A stretch of DNA of 64,000 nucleotides from Phoronis australis. Lineage: Eukaryota; Phoronida; Phoronidae. The notes below the pieces were generated by a model. It was not told the origin of the DNA. It was given only the letters and a program-made list of their open reading frames with translations, and did no database searches. The DNA is taken from contig NMRA01000390.1 of the NCBI GenBank assembly GCA_002633005.1, positions 145,544 through 209,543 on the forward strand, read 5' to 3'. A program made the position numbers and the translations under genes. This document shows positions 12,874 to 22,395 of this stretch, in pieces; position 1 is the stretch's first letter; each line of letters starts with the position of its first letter.

Positions 12874-14523
12874 CCACAGTCACAGCTTCTGACCATCCCT
12901 AATACACTATATAGAATACTACACGGTACAACATTCCAGACTTGAAATTCCACGGGTGCTTCACTTCAGTCATTCATAGCAAACACAAAACTCAATACAT
13001 TTGCACAAAACAGGGGTTCAACAACCCATGAGGAATTGTTTTTTCTCCCAATACCATTTACGGTGTCCTACTCCACTGAGTTCGCAATGAATTTGCGGTC
13101 AAAGGAAAAAATTCTCCCCAAAAAGTTGCTGCGTACCGTCAATATGCTACACGGAAATTGCCAGTTTGTCACGGAAGGTCATGAAATCAATAACTCCACA
13201 CTTACTCAGACCATTTCGTAACCTTCTGTGATGAAGCAGCAAGTGCCGCCATTCATAACTCATCGTATTATTGCACTCTATTTGACCTTGACCCGACTCG
13301 CGTGAAGCATATTGCTATGTAGGCAATGACCATCGCCTCTGTTGGCCCGAACCAGAGGCGATGCAGAGGCTTTAGGCGCTCTGTACGCCGGAAGCTTTTC
13401 GGCGAATTATGCCTCGCACCGACTAAACCATCAAAGTCACGTTCTTATAAATACCTTTTGCACATAGAGGAACACCTTAGGAGGTTGTCGATGTGTTTAA
13501 GTCCTTCCAACTCGAACAAATACTCCCGTTATGAAACTTTTTCTTCGATCAGTCCCTATTTCAGTTCCCAAAATCGTGAAATCAAAATTTTTGTACTGCG
13601 CACGCTCCAATTTTTACCGCGCTCGCTAGGTGATGTGACTTCATAACCTCAATAATTTTTAAATAGGCCAAAGGTGAGCCACTGCGGTCTTGTCAGTCAA
13701 ATGTTCGTTTCCAAAATGCCACCACTTATACTTGTCTTTAATTGGCGTTACTTGAAACTGTTTGTATTTCAATGAATTATTGTTTGTATTTGATAAAAAT
13801 AAATGCTGTTGATATGACATTTAATAGTCTTTGTGCACATATTTGACATTTTAATGTTTAACAACACGGCAAATGCACGGCTGGTTCCCGGCAGCACGTA
13901 CGCGAAGGGCGGGAACTTCAGCTTTCAAAGTTCGCCAGTATGTCCGCAACTTCTGACCTTCGGCCTGGTTAAAAAATGAAAAAGTTGATTTCACGATTTT
14001 GGGAACTGAAATAGGGACTGCTCGCAGAAAAAGTTTGATAATGGGAGTATTTGTTCGAGTTGGAAGGAATTAAACACATCGACAACCTCCTCAGGTGTTC
14101 CTCTATGCGCAAAAGGTATTTATAACAACGTGACTTTGATGGTTTAGTCGGTGCGAGGCATAATTCGCCGAAAAGCTTCCAGTGTACAGAGCGCCTATAG
14201 CCTCTACATCGCCTCTGGTTTGGGCCAACAGAGGCGATGGTCATTGCCTAATTGCTATGCAGCGACTTTTTGAGATTTTTGTGCTTTGACCGTGAATTTG
14301 TTGCGAACTCCATGGAGCAGGACACTGTAAATGGTATTGAGAGAAAGAACAATTTCTCATGGTTTGTCGAACCCCTGCATGTTTTGTGTAAATAATTTAT
14401 AGTTTTTTGTTTGCTATGGACAGCTGAAGTGAAGCACCCGTGGAATTTCTAGTCCAGAGTGTCATACCTTATAGTATTTTATATAATGTATTGGGGACGG
14501 TCAGAACCTGAGGACGCCTGTGG
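12874..14523. mobile_element. Foldback element FB1, copy 1 (interrupted by a second transposon)
   Basis: The left arm from 12874 and the right arm to 14523 are inverted copies over roughly 240 bp. Shared blocks include AATTCCACGGGTGCTTCACTTCAG, given here only as its key phrase AATTCCACGGGTGC, then CAATACCATTTAC and TTCGCAA. The right arm carries them reversed, ending GAGGACGCCTGTGG. A second copy, partly truncated on its left and lying in the opposite orientation, is at 19755-20363. Position 13320 in the interior is the insertion point of another element. No transposase is present. Confidence 0.75.
13320..14250. mobile_element. Long-TIR DNA transposon (MULE-like), copy 1, 9-bp TSD
   Basis: A 931-bp element starting TAGGCAATGACC and ending GGTCATTGCCTA. 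Its terminal inverted repeats of about 270 bp run 13320-13590 and about 13980-14250. The 9-bp target duplication ATTGCTATG is seen on both sides (13311-13319 and 14251-14259). Each TIR contains its own hairpin: CATCGCCTCTG and CAGAGGCGATG around an 11-nt loop. Long TIRs with a 9-bp duplication fit Mutator-like elements best. There is no transposase, so it is non-autonomous. It sits inside FB1. Confidence 0.88.
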
Positions 14524-14836
14524 TTTAAAGTGAGACCGCTTTATTCTACTAGTGCCAACTCACTAGTCACTGTCTCCATGAACATGATTTATTTTAGACA
14601 ATTTAGTAATCAAAAAGTAAAGCAGTTCCACAACATAGTCGTCGCCTGAGTGTGGATGTCGCAGACATGCAGGCGTTGTTTCATTTGTTACTTACTAATA
14701 GGGCCTACTAAACATCTAAATAGTTAGACAGTGACCACCGTCTCCAGCTGGCTCACTTAGAGCCAGCTAGAGACGTTGGTCACAGGAAAGAGTTCGCTAA
14801 GCTGGCATTCCCCTAAGGCGGAGTTCCAGGCATTAC

Positions 14837-14924
14837 CTTTTACGTCGTCAGGGTTATCATCACTTCTGAATTCCGTCTGTTCCTTGCGGCCGCCGACAGT
14901 GAAATAAATCACTTTAGTCGCCAT
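14837..14924 (-). CDS. Candidate first coding exon of an unknown gene
   Basis: The minus strand from ATG 14924 reads MATKVIYFTVGGRKEQTEFR, then nine more residues, to a good donor (AAG|GTAATG) at 14837, leaving phase 1. The beta-strand-rich, charged start resembles a small N-terminal domain such as a PB1/DIX-like or ubiquitin-like fold, but no family was recognised. It lies beside a GCGGCCGC, in a locally CpG-rich spot that would suit a promoter. No following exon was identified at lower coordinates, where the transposon nest begins. It may be a truncated gene or chance. Confidence 0.28.
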
Positions 14925-14929
14925 TATAC

Positions 14930-16290
14930 TACACTTTAAAATGTACTTCGACTGGCTGAAATACACGTTGCTGTCACAGTCAATAACCCATCTTGCAGAC
15001 AAGCCATTCCGACTGTTGTATATGTTCGAAAGCGCATAATTCAACTTCCATCAAAAGTACATCTCAAACAAAGCGTTCAGATTACTAACCCTGGAATGGT
15101 AGTTGCAACACTTAAAATTCAGTTTTTATTTTTTTACTTGTTTATGTGTTTGCAAATGCCCATGTTTAAACTCCACTCCAAAAATCTACGAAGCTGAATC
15201 TATATCCTTTCGATTTTTGAAAATCAGTGTTATTGTCACGTGACCGAGATAAAGTTCAAGACCTTCCCGCGCCTGGGAAAGATATGCTGTACAGCCAGTA
15301 CGTATGTATATCTGTTGTTACGAGAGTAGGTCTACCTGAAGTGGCACGCCATCGGTGCCGGGGGTGGGAGTGGAAATTGACCATTTCCACCTTGTTGACT
15401 AAATTTCTTGCTTTTCCAATTCCACAGCAAGGCCGGTGAAATCGCGTTCTGGCCGGTCCTTTTGTTTCACTGACGATTTGAAATTTACTGATTGGTTTCA
15501 ATAACTCACCCGTTCATTGACTGCTAAGCTGACATGCAGTGACTACCCGCACTGGCGACGGCATTAAACTATAGCCCGCCGTGACAAGTAAGGCGCTGTT
15601 TGTTTCAATTTGTTCGCTATACAAATCTGTGCTCAAGCTGTGGAGTTTTCAACTAAATCTCGAGTTAAGGCATGAGATCAATTTCTATCACAACCCGGCG
15701 ATAGTTCGCCCTGTTGGGCACTGCCGCATAATAATAAAAATCAAATATAAATCATTTTATTTTCACAAAATCGGTATCCCGAAATTCCTCTTTATTAGTT
15801 CGATTTTCTCTTTTGTTTTTTTGTTCATTTTCTTTTCATGTTTTATTTAAATTATGTTTATGATTTGAGTTTCTTTTCAACCGTCCGCCTGTTGACCCGG
15901 CAATGAAAATCCAAAACCATGATCAACGACCACCGCATGGCACGACTCAGCTTTAGTGGGACCGCCGGGACAGTTGACCATTTCTTATAAAACATATCTT
16001 TAAGTGTAACATGCTCTCTCTGTTATTTTGATTTCTTGATGCTACCGGCATTTTCCGTGGACAAAATGGGGCGTGTATTCGAGAAACGCGGAAAATTTTC
16101 AGAGCGTTGCTGTAACACCAAATAATCCCCCGGGCGTTTATTCGGAAAAGGGGGACTTGTAAACGGAATGTCATAGTTTGACATTTTTTAACTAAATTTT
16201 ATACTGATCAATGCATCTACTCTCCAACACTTTGTTCGTTTTTATAAATGATAAAATGCTCCACAAAACTGAATTTGTGACTAAAAGTGT
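14930..16290. other. Intergenic stretch, no gene recognised
   Basis: No convincing coding sequence. 15760-15850 is a T-rich tract. 15200-15560 is mixed composition with no recognised motif. Confidence 0.35.
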
Positions 16291-16298
16291 GACACTGA

Positions 16299-16430
16299 GT
16301 GAAACGCCGGTTCAGAGCTATGCATTCCCCAAATTTTGGTAGTTCCTGCCTTTTTAGTGGACTTTTGTCTCGAGTCTACATTTTTGTTTCTCTGAGGCGG
16401 ACCTTTTTGCCCCGGCCACTTCGCCAACGA
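16299..16430 (+). repeat. Interspersed repeat family C, copy 2
   Basis: It shares GTAGTTCCTGCCTTTTTAGT, CTTTTGTCTC and TTTGTTTCTCTGAGGCG with 25845-26000, and the GGACCTTTTTGCC block with 2740-2865. The GGGCTC-CCCC tail seen in the other copies is missing here. Confidence 0.6.
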
Positions 16431-16433
16431 GCA

Positions 16434-17143
16434 CCCAACAATTCAAGTTGGGAAGAACACCCCTGTAGCCAACATCTTACACGACTGATTAACTCCATTC
16501 TGGCATTTATGATTGGAGGGCCAGCTCTCTTTTGTTCGATATTGCTCTAATCTCCAGGAACACCTGTGAGAACAACTAAAATGACTAGCTTTGTAGTCAA
16601 CGAGAGAGTGCAAGCAGTGGATGAGGTTGGTCGGTGGGCAAGAGCAATGATTTCATTTTTATAACTGAGGAAAAGCTAGAATAGTTATGTAGTTAGTGCA
16701 ACCAAAATTGTCCAGAGGTTCCAAATATTCAGTTTGTGCTATCACCATATTTGCACACTTGTATATATTTTATAATTCTAATAAAGGNGCCCAACAATTC
16801 AAGTTGGGAAGAACACCCCTGTAGCCAACATCTTACACGACTGATTAACTCCATTCTGGCATTTATGATTGGAGGGCCAGCTCTCTTTTGTTCGATATTG
16901 CTCTAATCTCCTGGAACACCTGTGAGAACAACTAAAATGACTAGCTTTGTAGTCAACGAGAGAGTGCAAGCAGTGGATGAGGTTGGTCGGTGGGCAAGAG
17001 CAATGATTTCATTTTTATAACTGAGGAAAAGCTAGAATAGTTATGTAGTTAGTGCAACCAAAATTGTCCAGAGGTTCCAAATATTCAGTTTGTGCTATCA
17101 CCATATTTGCACACTTGTATATATTTTATAATTCTAATAAAGG
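16434..17143 (+). repeat. 354-bp adjacent duplication joined by a single N (likely alleles)
   Basis: 16434-16787 and 16790-17143 match base for base except for a substitution in TCTCC(A/T)GGAACACC. A lone N at 16788 separates them. The placement of the N exactly at the join, and the near identity, suggest both haplotypes were kept in tandem by the assembler. Confidence 0.9.
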
Positions 17144-17294
17144 TTGAACTTGAACTAATGGCTCGTGAAGTTTTATTTGCTGTGACATATTTGGTGTAGC
17201 TGTAATCTGGAAAATTCAGGGATGGGTTCACAATTAACTGACTTCTAAGTTGTTTTGATGCTTCCGTTAAACACAAAATAAAAAATAGCAACCC

Positions 17295-17545
17295 TAACCG
17301 GTACGGAAAAGCAAGGAGACAGGAGTATTAAAATGAAGTCAAATGAAAACAGGTATGAAACATATTTAAAACCAACGTTCCTTTTGGAAGTGGCCCTTTG
17401 TCAAGATCAACCCAAATTAAGTTTTTAGTCTGCTTGTAATATTTAAAATGTTAAAACTGTTCTCCATATTGCAGGCTTTAACACTGTGCAAATGCCAGAG
17501 AAAAAAAAACAATTTGGGTGTAATAACGACCACCATTGTTAAGAA
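17295..17545 (+). repeat. Interspersed repeat family D, copy 1
   Basis: This is the reverse complement of 53380-53640 with moderate divergence. Shared phrases are GACAGGAGTAT, AACGTTCCTTTTGGAAGTGG, TGCAAATGCCAGAGAAA and CAATTTGGGTGTAATAAC. It is probably an old transposon end. Confidence 0.65.
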
Positions 17546-18794
17546 AGTAGTGCTAGCTAATTACCTTCCACTTCATTAGCTCAGATCTACATGAATACAA
17601 AGGGCGTGATGAATAGGGATCGTAAAAGTTGTCTGAGTGGGGCTTAGGAACTCAGACGACCAGTGTAAGCGAGAAATTCTCCACAGGATCATATCTGAGC
17701 CTGCCGGCCGGACTGGGCCAATGTATGCTGCTAAAAATAAAAGTTAAGTTATAATATATTTGAACATAACTTGACCAATAGCATTTCTGAAATCCTCGTC
17801 AACTAATGGTGATCATGTTTAGTTTTTAAATTGCCAAAATCGCCCAACTACAACCGAAGTTACGACAATTCTTTCCGAAAGGTATTCGCTCTGCCGGAGT
17901 TTGACTGTGTTCACACGTGCTTGACAGGTAACAAAGAGGCTAGATGTTATCACGAACCCTCTACGTCTGGTAAAGTCACTGAACAGAAAAACACCGTCAT
18001 GAACTGGAATTTATGTGTGCATGGCCTTTTAACGGCGCCGGCCGGGGTTTTCACTGATCCAGTTTATCGTAGCCTACGGCCTGGCCCCTCCCGGCGTCTG
18101 TGGCAGCGCTGGTAGGCATACTGGAAAGACTGTCGGTTCCCAGGGGGAATAGAACGTTCTACTTAAATTCCCTTGAAGGCAACACGTAGCTCCTCGGCTA
18201 GTTGGACAGGAGCTGCTGAACACTCGTCGGTTTAGTTCATGTTCGTCTCGTTTCACGGGCGCGCGGGTTCGCAGGGTCACAAGATTCACCTTTTCATATA
18301 TATATACGTTTTAATTGACACTTAAAATGCGCTTAATAAGTTCTTTAGCGATGCTTTCTAGTTCTATACATATCTTCAACGAAGCATATCTACAGGAATT
18401 AATGAGTAACTTTTTATGGAGAGTCTAGCTGTCGCTTTTGTATGCCTGTGGCGTACACTACCGGGCCGATTGTATATTTTTCTTGAGTGGCTGACTGGAG
18501 AAATGAGAAATGAGACTTTGAGTTGGAATCGCGAGAGGTCGCTCTGTCAGCGGAAGAAGATTGCTCCGTCTATTAGTAGCTTTCAACACCACTGGTAGGC
18601 CCAGAAACCGTTTTCACTGGTCATCGTCAGCATTTCACATTTGGTAAGTTTACACGTCGCTTTGGATGCGTCAGTAGTTATTTAAACTAGATTGTGAGTA
18701 GCTGTAGCCGTTACTTTCTGTCATCACTGACGGTAGTGGACACACGAACGTGACACGTTCTGCTTTCTGCGCTGGCCAATGTGTTGCCAGCCAG
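17546..18794. other. Intergenic stretch, no gene recognised
   Basis: No exon of coding character was found. 18000-18300 is richer in CpG than its surroundings, but no promoter element or first exon could be assigned. Confidence 0.35.
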
Positions 18795-18803
18795 CTACTG
18801 AGC

Positions 18804-19629
18804 TAGGCAATCAATGACCATCGCCTCTGTTGGCCCGAACCAGAGGCGATGCAGAGGCTATAGGCGCTCTGTACGCCGGAAGCTTTTTGGCGAATTATGC
18901 CTCGCACCGACTAAACCATCAAAGTCACGTTGTTATAAATACCTTTTGCGCATAGAGGAACACCTTAGGAGGTTGTCGATGTGTTTAAGTCCTTCCAACT
19001 CGAACAAATACTCCCGTTATGAAACTTTTTCTTCGAGCAGTCCCTATTTCAGTTCCCAAAATCGTGAAATCAAAATTTTTGTACTGCGCACGCTCCAATT
19101 TTTACCGCGCTCGCTAGGTGATGTGACTTCATGACCTCAATCTTTAAATAGGCCAAAGGTGAGCCATTGCGGTCTTGTCAGTCAAATGTTCGTTTCCAAA
19201 ATGCCACCACTTATACTTGTCTTTAATTGGCGTTACTTGAAACTGTTTGTATTTCAATGAATTATTGTTTGTATTTGATAAAAATAAATGCTGTTGATAT
19301 GACATTTAATAGTCTTTGTGCACATATTTGACATTTTAATGTTTAACAACACGGCAAATGCACGGCTGGTTCCCGGCAGCACGTACGCAAAATGCGGGAA
19401 CTTCAGCTTTCAAAGTTCGCCAGTAGGATCGCAACTTCTGACCTTCGGCCTGGNNNNNNNNNNNNNNNNNNNNNNNNNNNNNNNNNNNNNNNNNNNNNNN
19501 NNNNNNNNNNNNNNNNNNNNNNNNNNNNNNNNNNNNNNNNNNNNNNNNGAAAAGCTTCCGGCGTACAGAGCGCCTATAGCCTCTGCATCGCCTCTGGTTC
19601 GGGCCAACAGAGGCGATGGTCATTGCCTA
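18804..19629. mobile_element. Long-TIR DNA transposon (MULE-like), copy 2, 9-bp TSD
   Basis: Same family and orientation as the element at 13320-14250, and closely similar to it along its left side. It starts TAGGCAATCAATGACC and ends GGTCATTGCCTA. The 9-bp target duplication is CTACTGAGC (18795-18803 and 19630-19638). The right TIR is largely lost in a 95-base N gap, probably because the hairpin-forming inverted repeat defeated assembly. Two independent 9-bp duplications confirm the element ends. Confidence 0.88.
19454..19548. other. Assembly gap (95 N)
   Basis: A run of 95 Ns inside the right TIR of the second MULE-like element. Any open frame drawn across it is meaningless. Confidence 0.99.
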
Positions 19630-19754
19630 CTACTGAGCTAGCTCTAGTCTAGGACTGGTTCCTAGGCTAGCTGTATGAAGACTGTTGTCAAAATACAGCA
19701 TGCGCGCACCCAGGGGGGGAGGGTAAAAAGGTCTGCCCCTGAGAAACAAAAAGC

Positions 19755-20363
19755 CATCCATAGCAAACACAAATCTCAATAAATTTACACAAACCATGAG
19801 GAATTGTTCTTTCTGCCAATGGCAATACTATACTATCCAATACCATTTACAATGTCCTGCTCTACCGAGTTCGCAACAAATTCGCGGTAAAAGCACAAAA
19901 ATTTTCTCAAAAAATCGCTGCATACTAGCAATATGCTTCACGAGGTCAAGGTCAAGTAGGGTAGGTAATAATCTGATGAGTTGCGATGTGACGGCAATTG
20001 CCAGTTCACCACGGAATACGGAAGGTTACGAAATGGTCTGGCTAAGTGTGGAGTTATTATTGATGTTGTGACCTTCCGTGACAAATTGGCAATTTCCGTG
20101 TAGCATATTGATGGTATGCATTGACTTTTTGGGAAGATTTGTTGCAAACTCGGTGGAACTGGACACTGTAAATGGTATTGGGAGAAGTAACAGTTCCTTA
20201 TGGTTTGTTGAACCTCTGTTTTCTGAGAATTTATTGAGTTTTGTGTTTGCTATGGACAGCTGAAGTGAAGCACCCGTGGAATTTCTAGTCCGGAGTGTCA
20301 TACCTTGTACTTGTAGTAAAAAATAGTGTATTGGGGACGATCAGAAGCTGAGGACGCCTGTGG
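19755..20363. mobile_element. Foldback element FB1, copy 2
   Basis: Inverted arms: the left begins CCATAGCAAACACAAA and the right ends GAGGACGCCTGTGG. Both carry the CAATACCATTTAC and TTCGCAACAAATT phrases in opposite orientation. Compared with copy 1 the outer part of the left arm is missing. The interior matches the reverse complement of the interior of copy 1 (GGAAGGTTACGAAATGGTCT, GTGTGGAGTTATT). It is inserted inside a copy of repeat family B. Confidence 0.72.
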
Positions 20364-20895
20364 CCCGTTACAGCTGTTTAAGTGAAAAACAATGCAATAA
20401 ACGTCATTTTCTTGCGTAACTCTCCACTTTTCTAACAATGAAAAGTATGTTGTCGTTTTGAAATCAGTACGCTCGTGTCACACACACATGCCATTTCCTA
20501 AATTTTTCGACATCTCTTGAGAGATGATGATAGCTTGGCAGCAGCAAAATTTCTTCTAAAATTAGTTTTTTCGGTATCAAAATTCTAAAAACTTATAATC
20601 AAGAGAAACCAGTTCTGATAATTTGATATGACATGTACACAACCACGTGAAAGAACAACAGTTGATGGAAGAATCGGCGAAAAAAAAAACTGCCTAATAG
20701 GTGACGCAATATTTCATGGTGCCAAAAGCCATCGCTAAAGATCGCTCCACAACTTTAGCAGCTGAATAACGGTAGAACGCCATTTTTACCAACAATTTAG
20801 TTTACTCAAGGATGACTGTTGTAGTTTTTAATGACACTAATTTTGTGTCAGAGATTATCTTACCACTTTTTTACCCACATCAGTGCAAAGCTGTA
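20364..20895 (+). repeat. Interspersed repeat family B, copy 2 (part)
   Basis: Matches the tail of the reverse complement of 12130-12500 and parts of 26980-27830: CAGTACGCTCGT, a GAGATGATGA phrase, GTGACGCAATATTTCATGG, GTAGAACGCC and TTTTTACCCACATCA. The head of this copy (AGCTGTATGAAGACTG at about 19669) is separated from it by FB1 copy 2. Confidence 0.6.
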
Positions 20896-20914
20896 TATTT
20901 AGTATACAGCTTTG
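20886..20914. other. Perfect hairpin, 12-bp arms and 5-nt loop
   Basis: Arms CAAAGCTGTATA (20886-20897) and TATACAGCTTTG (20903-20914) around the loop TTTAG. It sits at the end of the family B copy and may mark the end of an inserted or deleted element. Confidence 0.8.
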
Positions 20915-21299
20915 TACCAAGGTTAGCCAATATGTAGTTTCATACGCAAGGATATTCCTGACCATGTTTGAACCTGTGCCCTTTGGGTACACTGCCACTG
21001 AACGTCTGAAGATAAAAGGACAAATAAGTGTGCCTTTTTTCAAAAAGTTTTTCCCAGCAGACTCAGTGTAATTGAAGTTGTAACATATGAAACAGAAACC
21101 CCATGGCAATCGAAATAAGAACAGTCATGTTAAAGTAAAAGTTGCATTTTTACTGAAAAATTCCTTACAAAAAGACAATCCAACAAAAACTTCAAGCAGA
21201 GTGTTCAGCTGTTGCATGATAAGAACACACTGGCTATATGTTGACTAGAATCTTGCATTTTGGGAAGAGTGTTAAATTTTAAAAGATGCACCCATGGGG

Positions 21300-21475
21300 G
21301 AGGGGTGCACTGCTGCAATATACTGGTGCCATTTTTAACTCTGCGTGCGCTCCTGGCGGACACAGTAAAAATAAGAGTTTGCGCTTTGAAAAAATGGCCA
21401 GTTGCAGATTTGGGCAAGTGAATAAAGGACTGCTCGAAGAATAAGCTTGATTGCGGGAGTATTTGTTTGAGTCAC
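21300..21475 (-). repeat. Fragment related to the MULE-like TIR
   Basis: GGACTGCTCGAAGAATAAGC followed by GGGAGTATTTGTTTGAG parallels GGGACTGCTCGCAGAAAAAG and GGGAGTATTTGTTCGAG in the right TIR at about 14010-14065. The flanking parts do not match, so this is an old or distantly related fragment. Confidence 0.4.
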
Positions 21476-21479
21476 TTTT

Positions 21480-22390
21480 GAATATCTCATAGCAAGAAAC
21501 CGATGCCAATAGTCTGGTAGTAAAGTCATAGCTAGAAACTAATGCCAATAGTCTGTGGTAGCTCTTGAAGAGATCTGTTATCACACCAAGTTCCAGAGAA
21601 ATCTATCAAAGAACAACGGAACTATGGCATGCGGAGAAATTGGTCTATAGAAAGGAGTCGTCAGAAAATTCTGATTAACTTGAGAACAGATTGCTCTTGA
21701 CTAGATTTATCTTGAATAGCAAATTTCAAAGGAATGACTCCTCAAAGGGCCATGAGAGCTAGACCTCTGCAAAGTGAATAAAAAATTGAAAAGTGGCTGT
21801 CAAAGCACCATCTAGTGTCCGATTTGACTAAAGACTTTTAATATCTTAGAACGTAGTGATGAGCTACATGGTATGTGAAAATTTCATGTCGATTGGTTGT
21901 GCTACTGACAGGAAAGCTACAGAACTCAATGTTTTTGGTGAACCCTGAGATGTGTGAAGCCAAAGAAACCTGACCTCACCTTCCATATCTCACAAACAAA
22001 TATTTTCTTCCCAAACAAATTGTAAATGAAATTCACACTTACTCAATAGATCTATGCACGTTTGAAAGCATGTACTAGAGTAAAGAGTTTGAGTTCTAAA
22101 GATAATTACTCACAACACTGCTAAATAGAAAGCTATTTCATAATTATTTGTTTATTAGCTACACTTTAATACAGAATATATGCTGTTCAATTCAGAATTC
22201 AATATTTAGTATACTAATGTATATTGTATGGAAGATATTTCTCTTGCAATTTTTGTCTTATTTTTATGATTGTACATACTTTACTTGAAAACTACGGATC
22301 TCATCAAATATTAGACTTGCTTGTCATTAAACTTAGGACACTTACAAGTCTACTTAGTGAATGTTTAAGTATTGCACCATTTGTTTCCAG
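21480..22390. other. Region upstream of NDUFS5, no coding exon seen
   Basis: AT-rich. One relative of the array core is at about 21805-21830 in reverse orientation. The sequence TTTGTTTCCAG immediately before the NDUFS5 coding start could be an acceptor for an intron in the 5' UTR. If so, the promoter lies further left and was not located. Confidence 0.4.
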
Positions 22391-22395
22391 TCATC

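Noticed and set aside
13326-19134. Recurring ~100-codon frame starting MTIASVGPNQRRCRG in three or four places
   Set aside because: It is the translation of the MULE-like TIR, present in both orientations, with no domain; repetition comes from the transposon.
19318-19652. Several open frames over the 95-N gap
   Set aside because: Ns hide stops, and the sequence is a transposon TIR.
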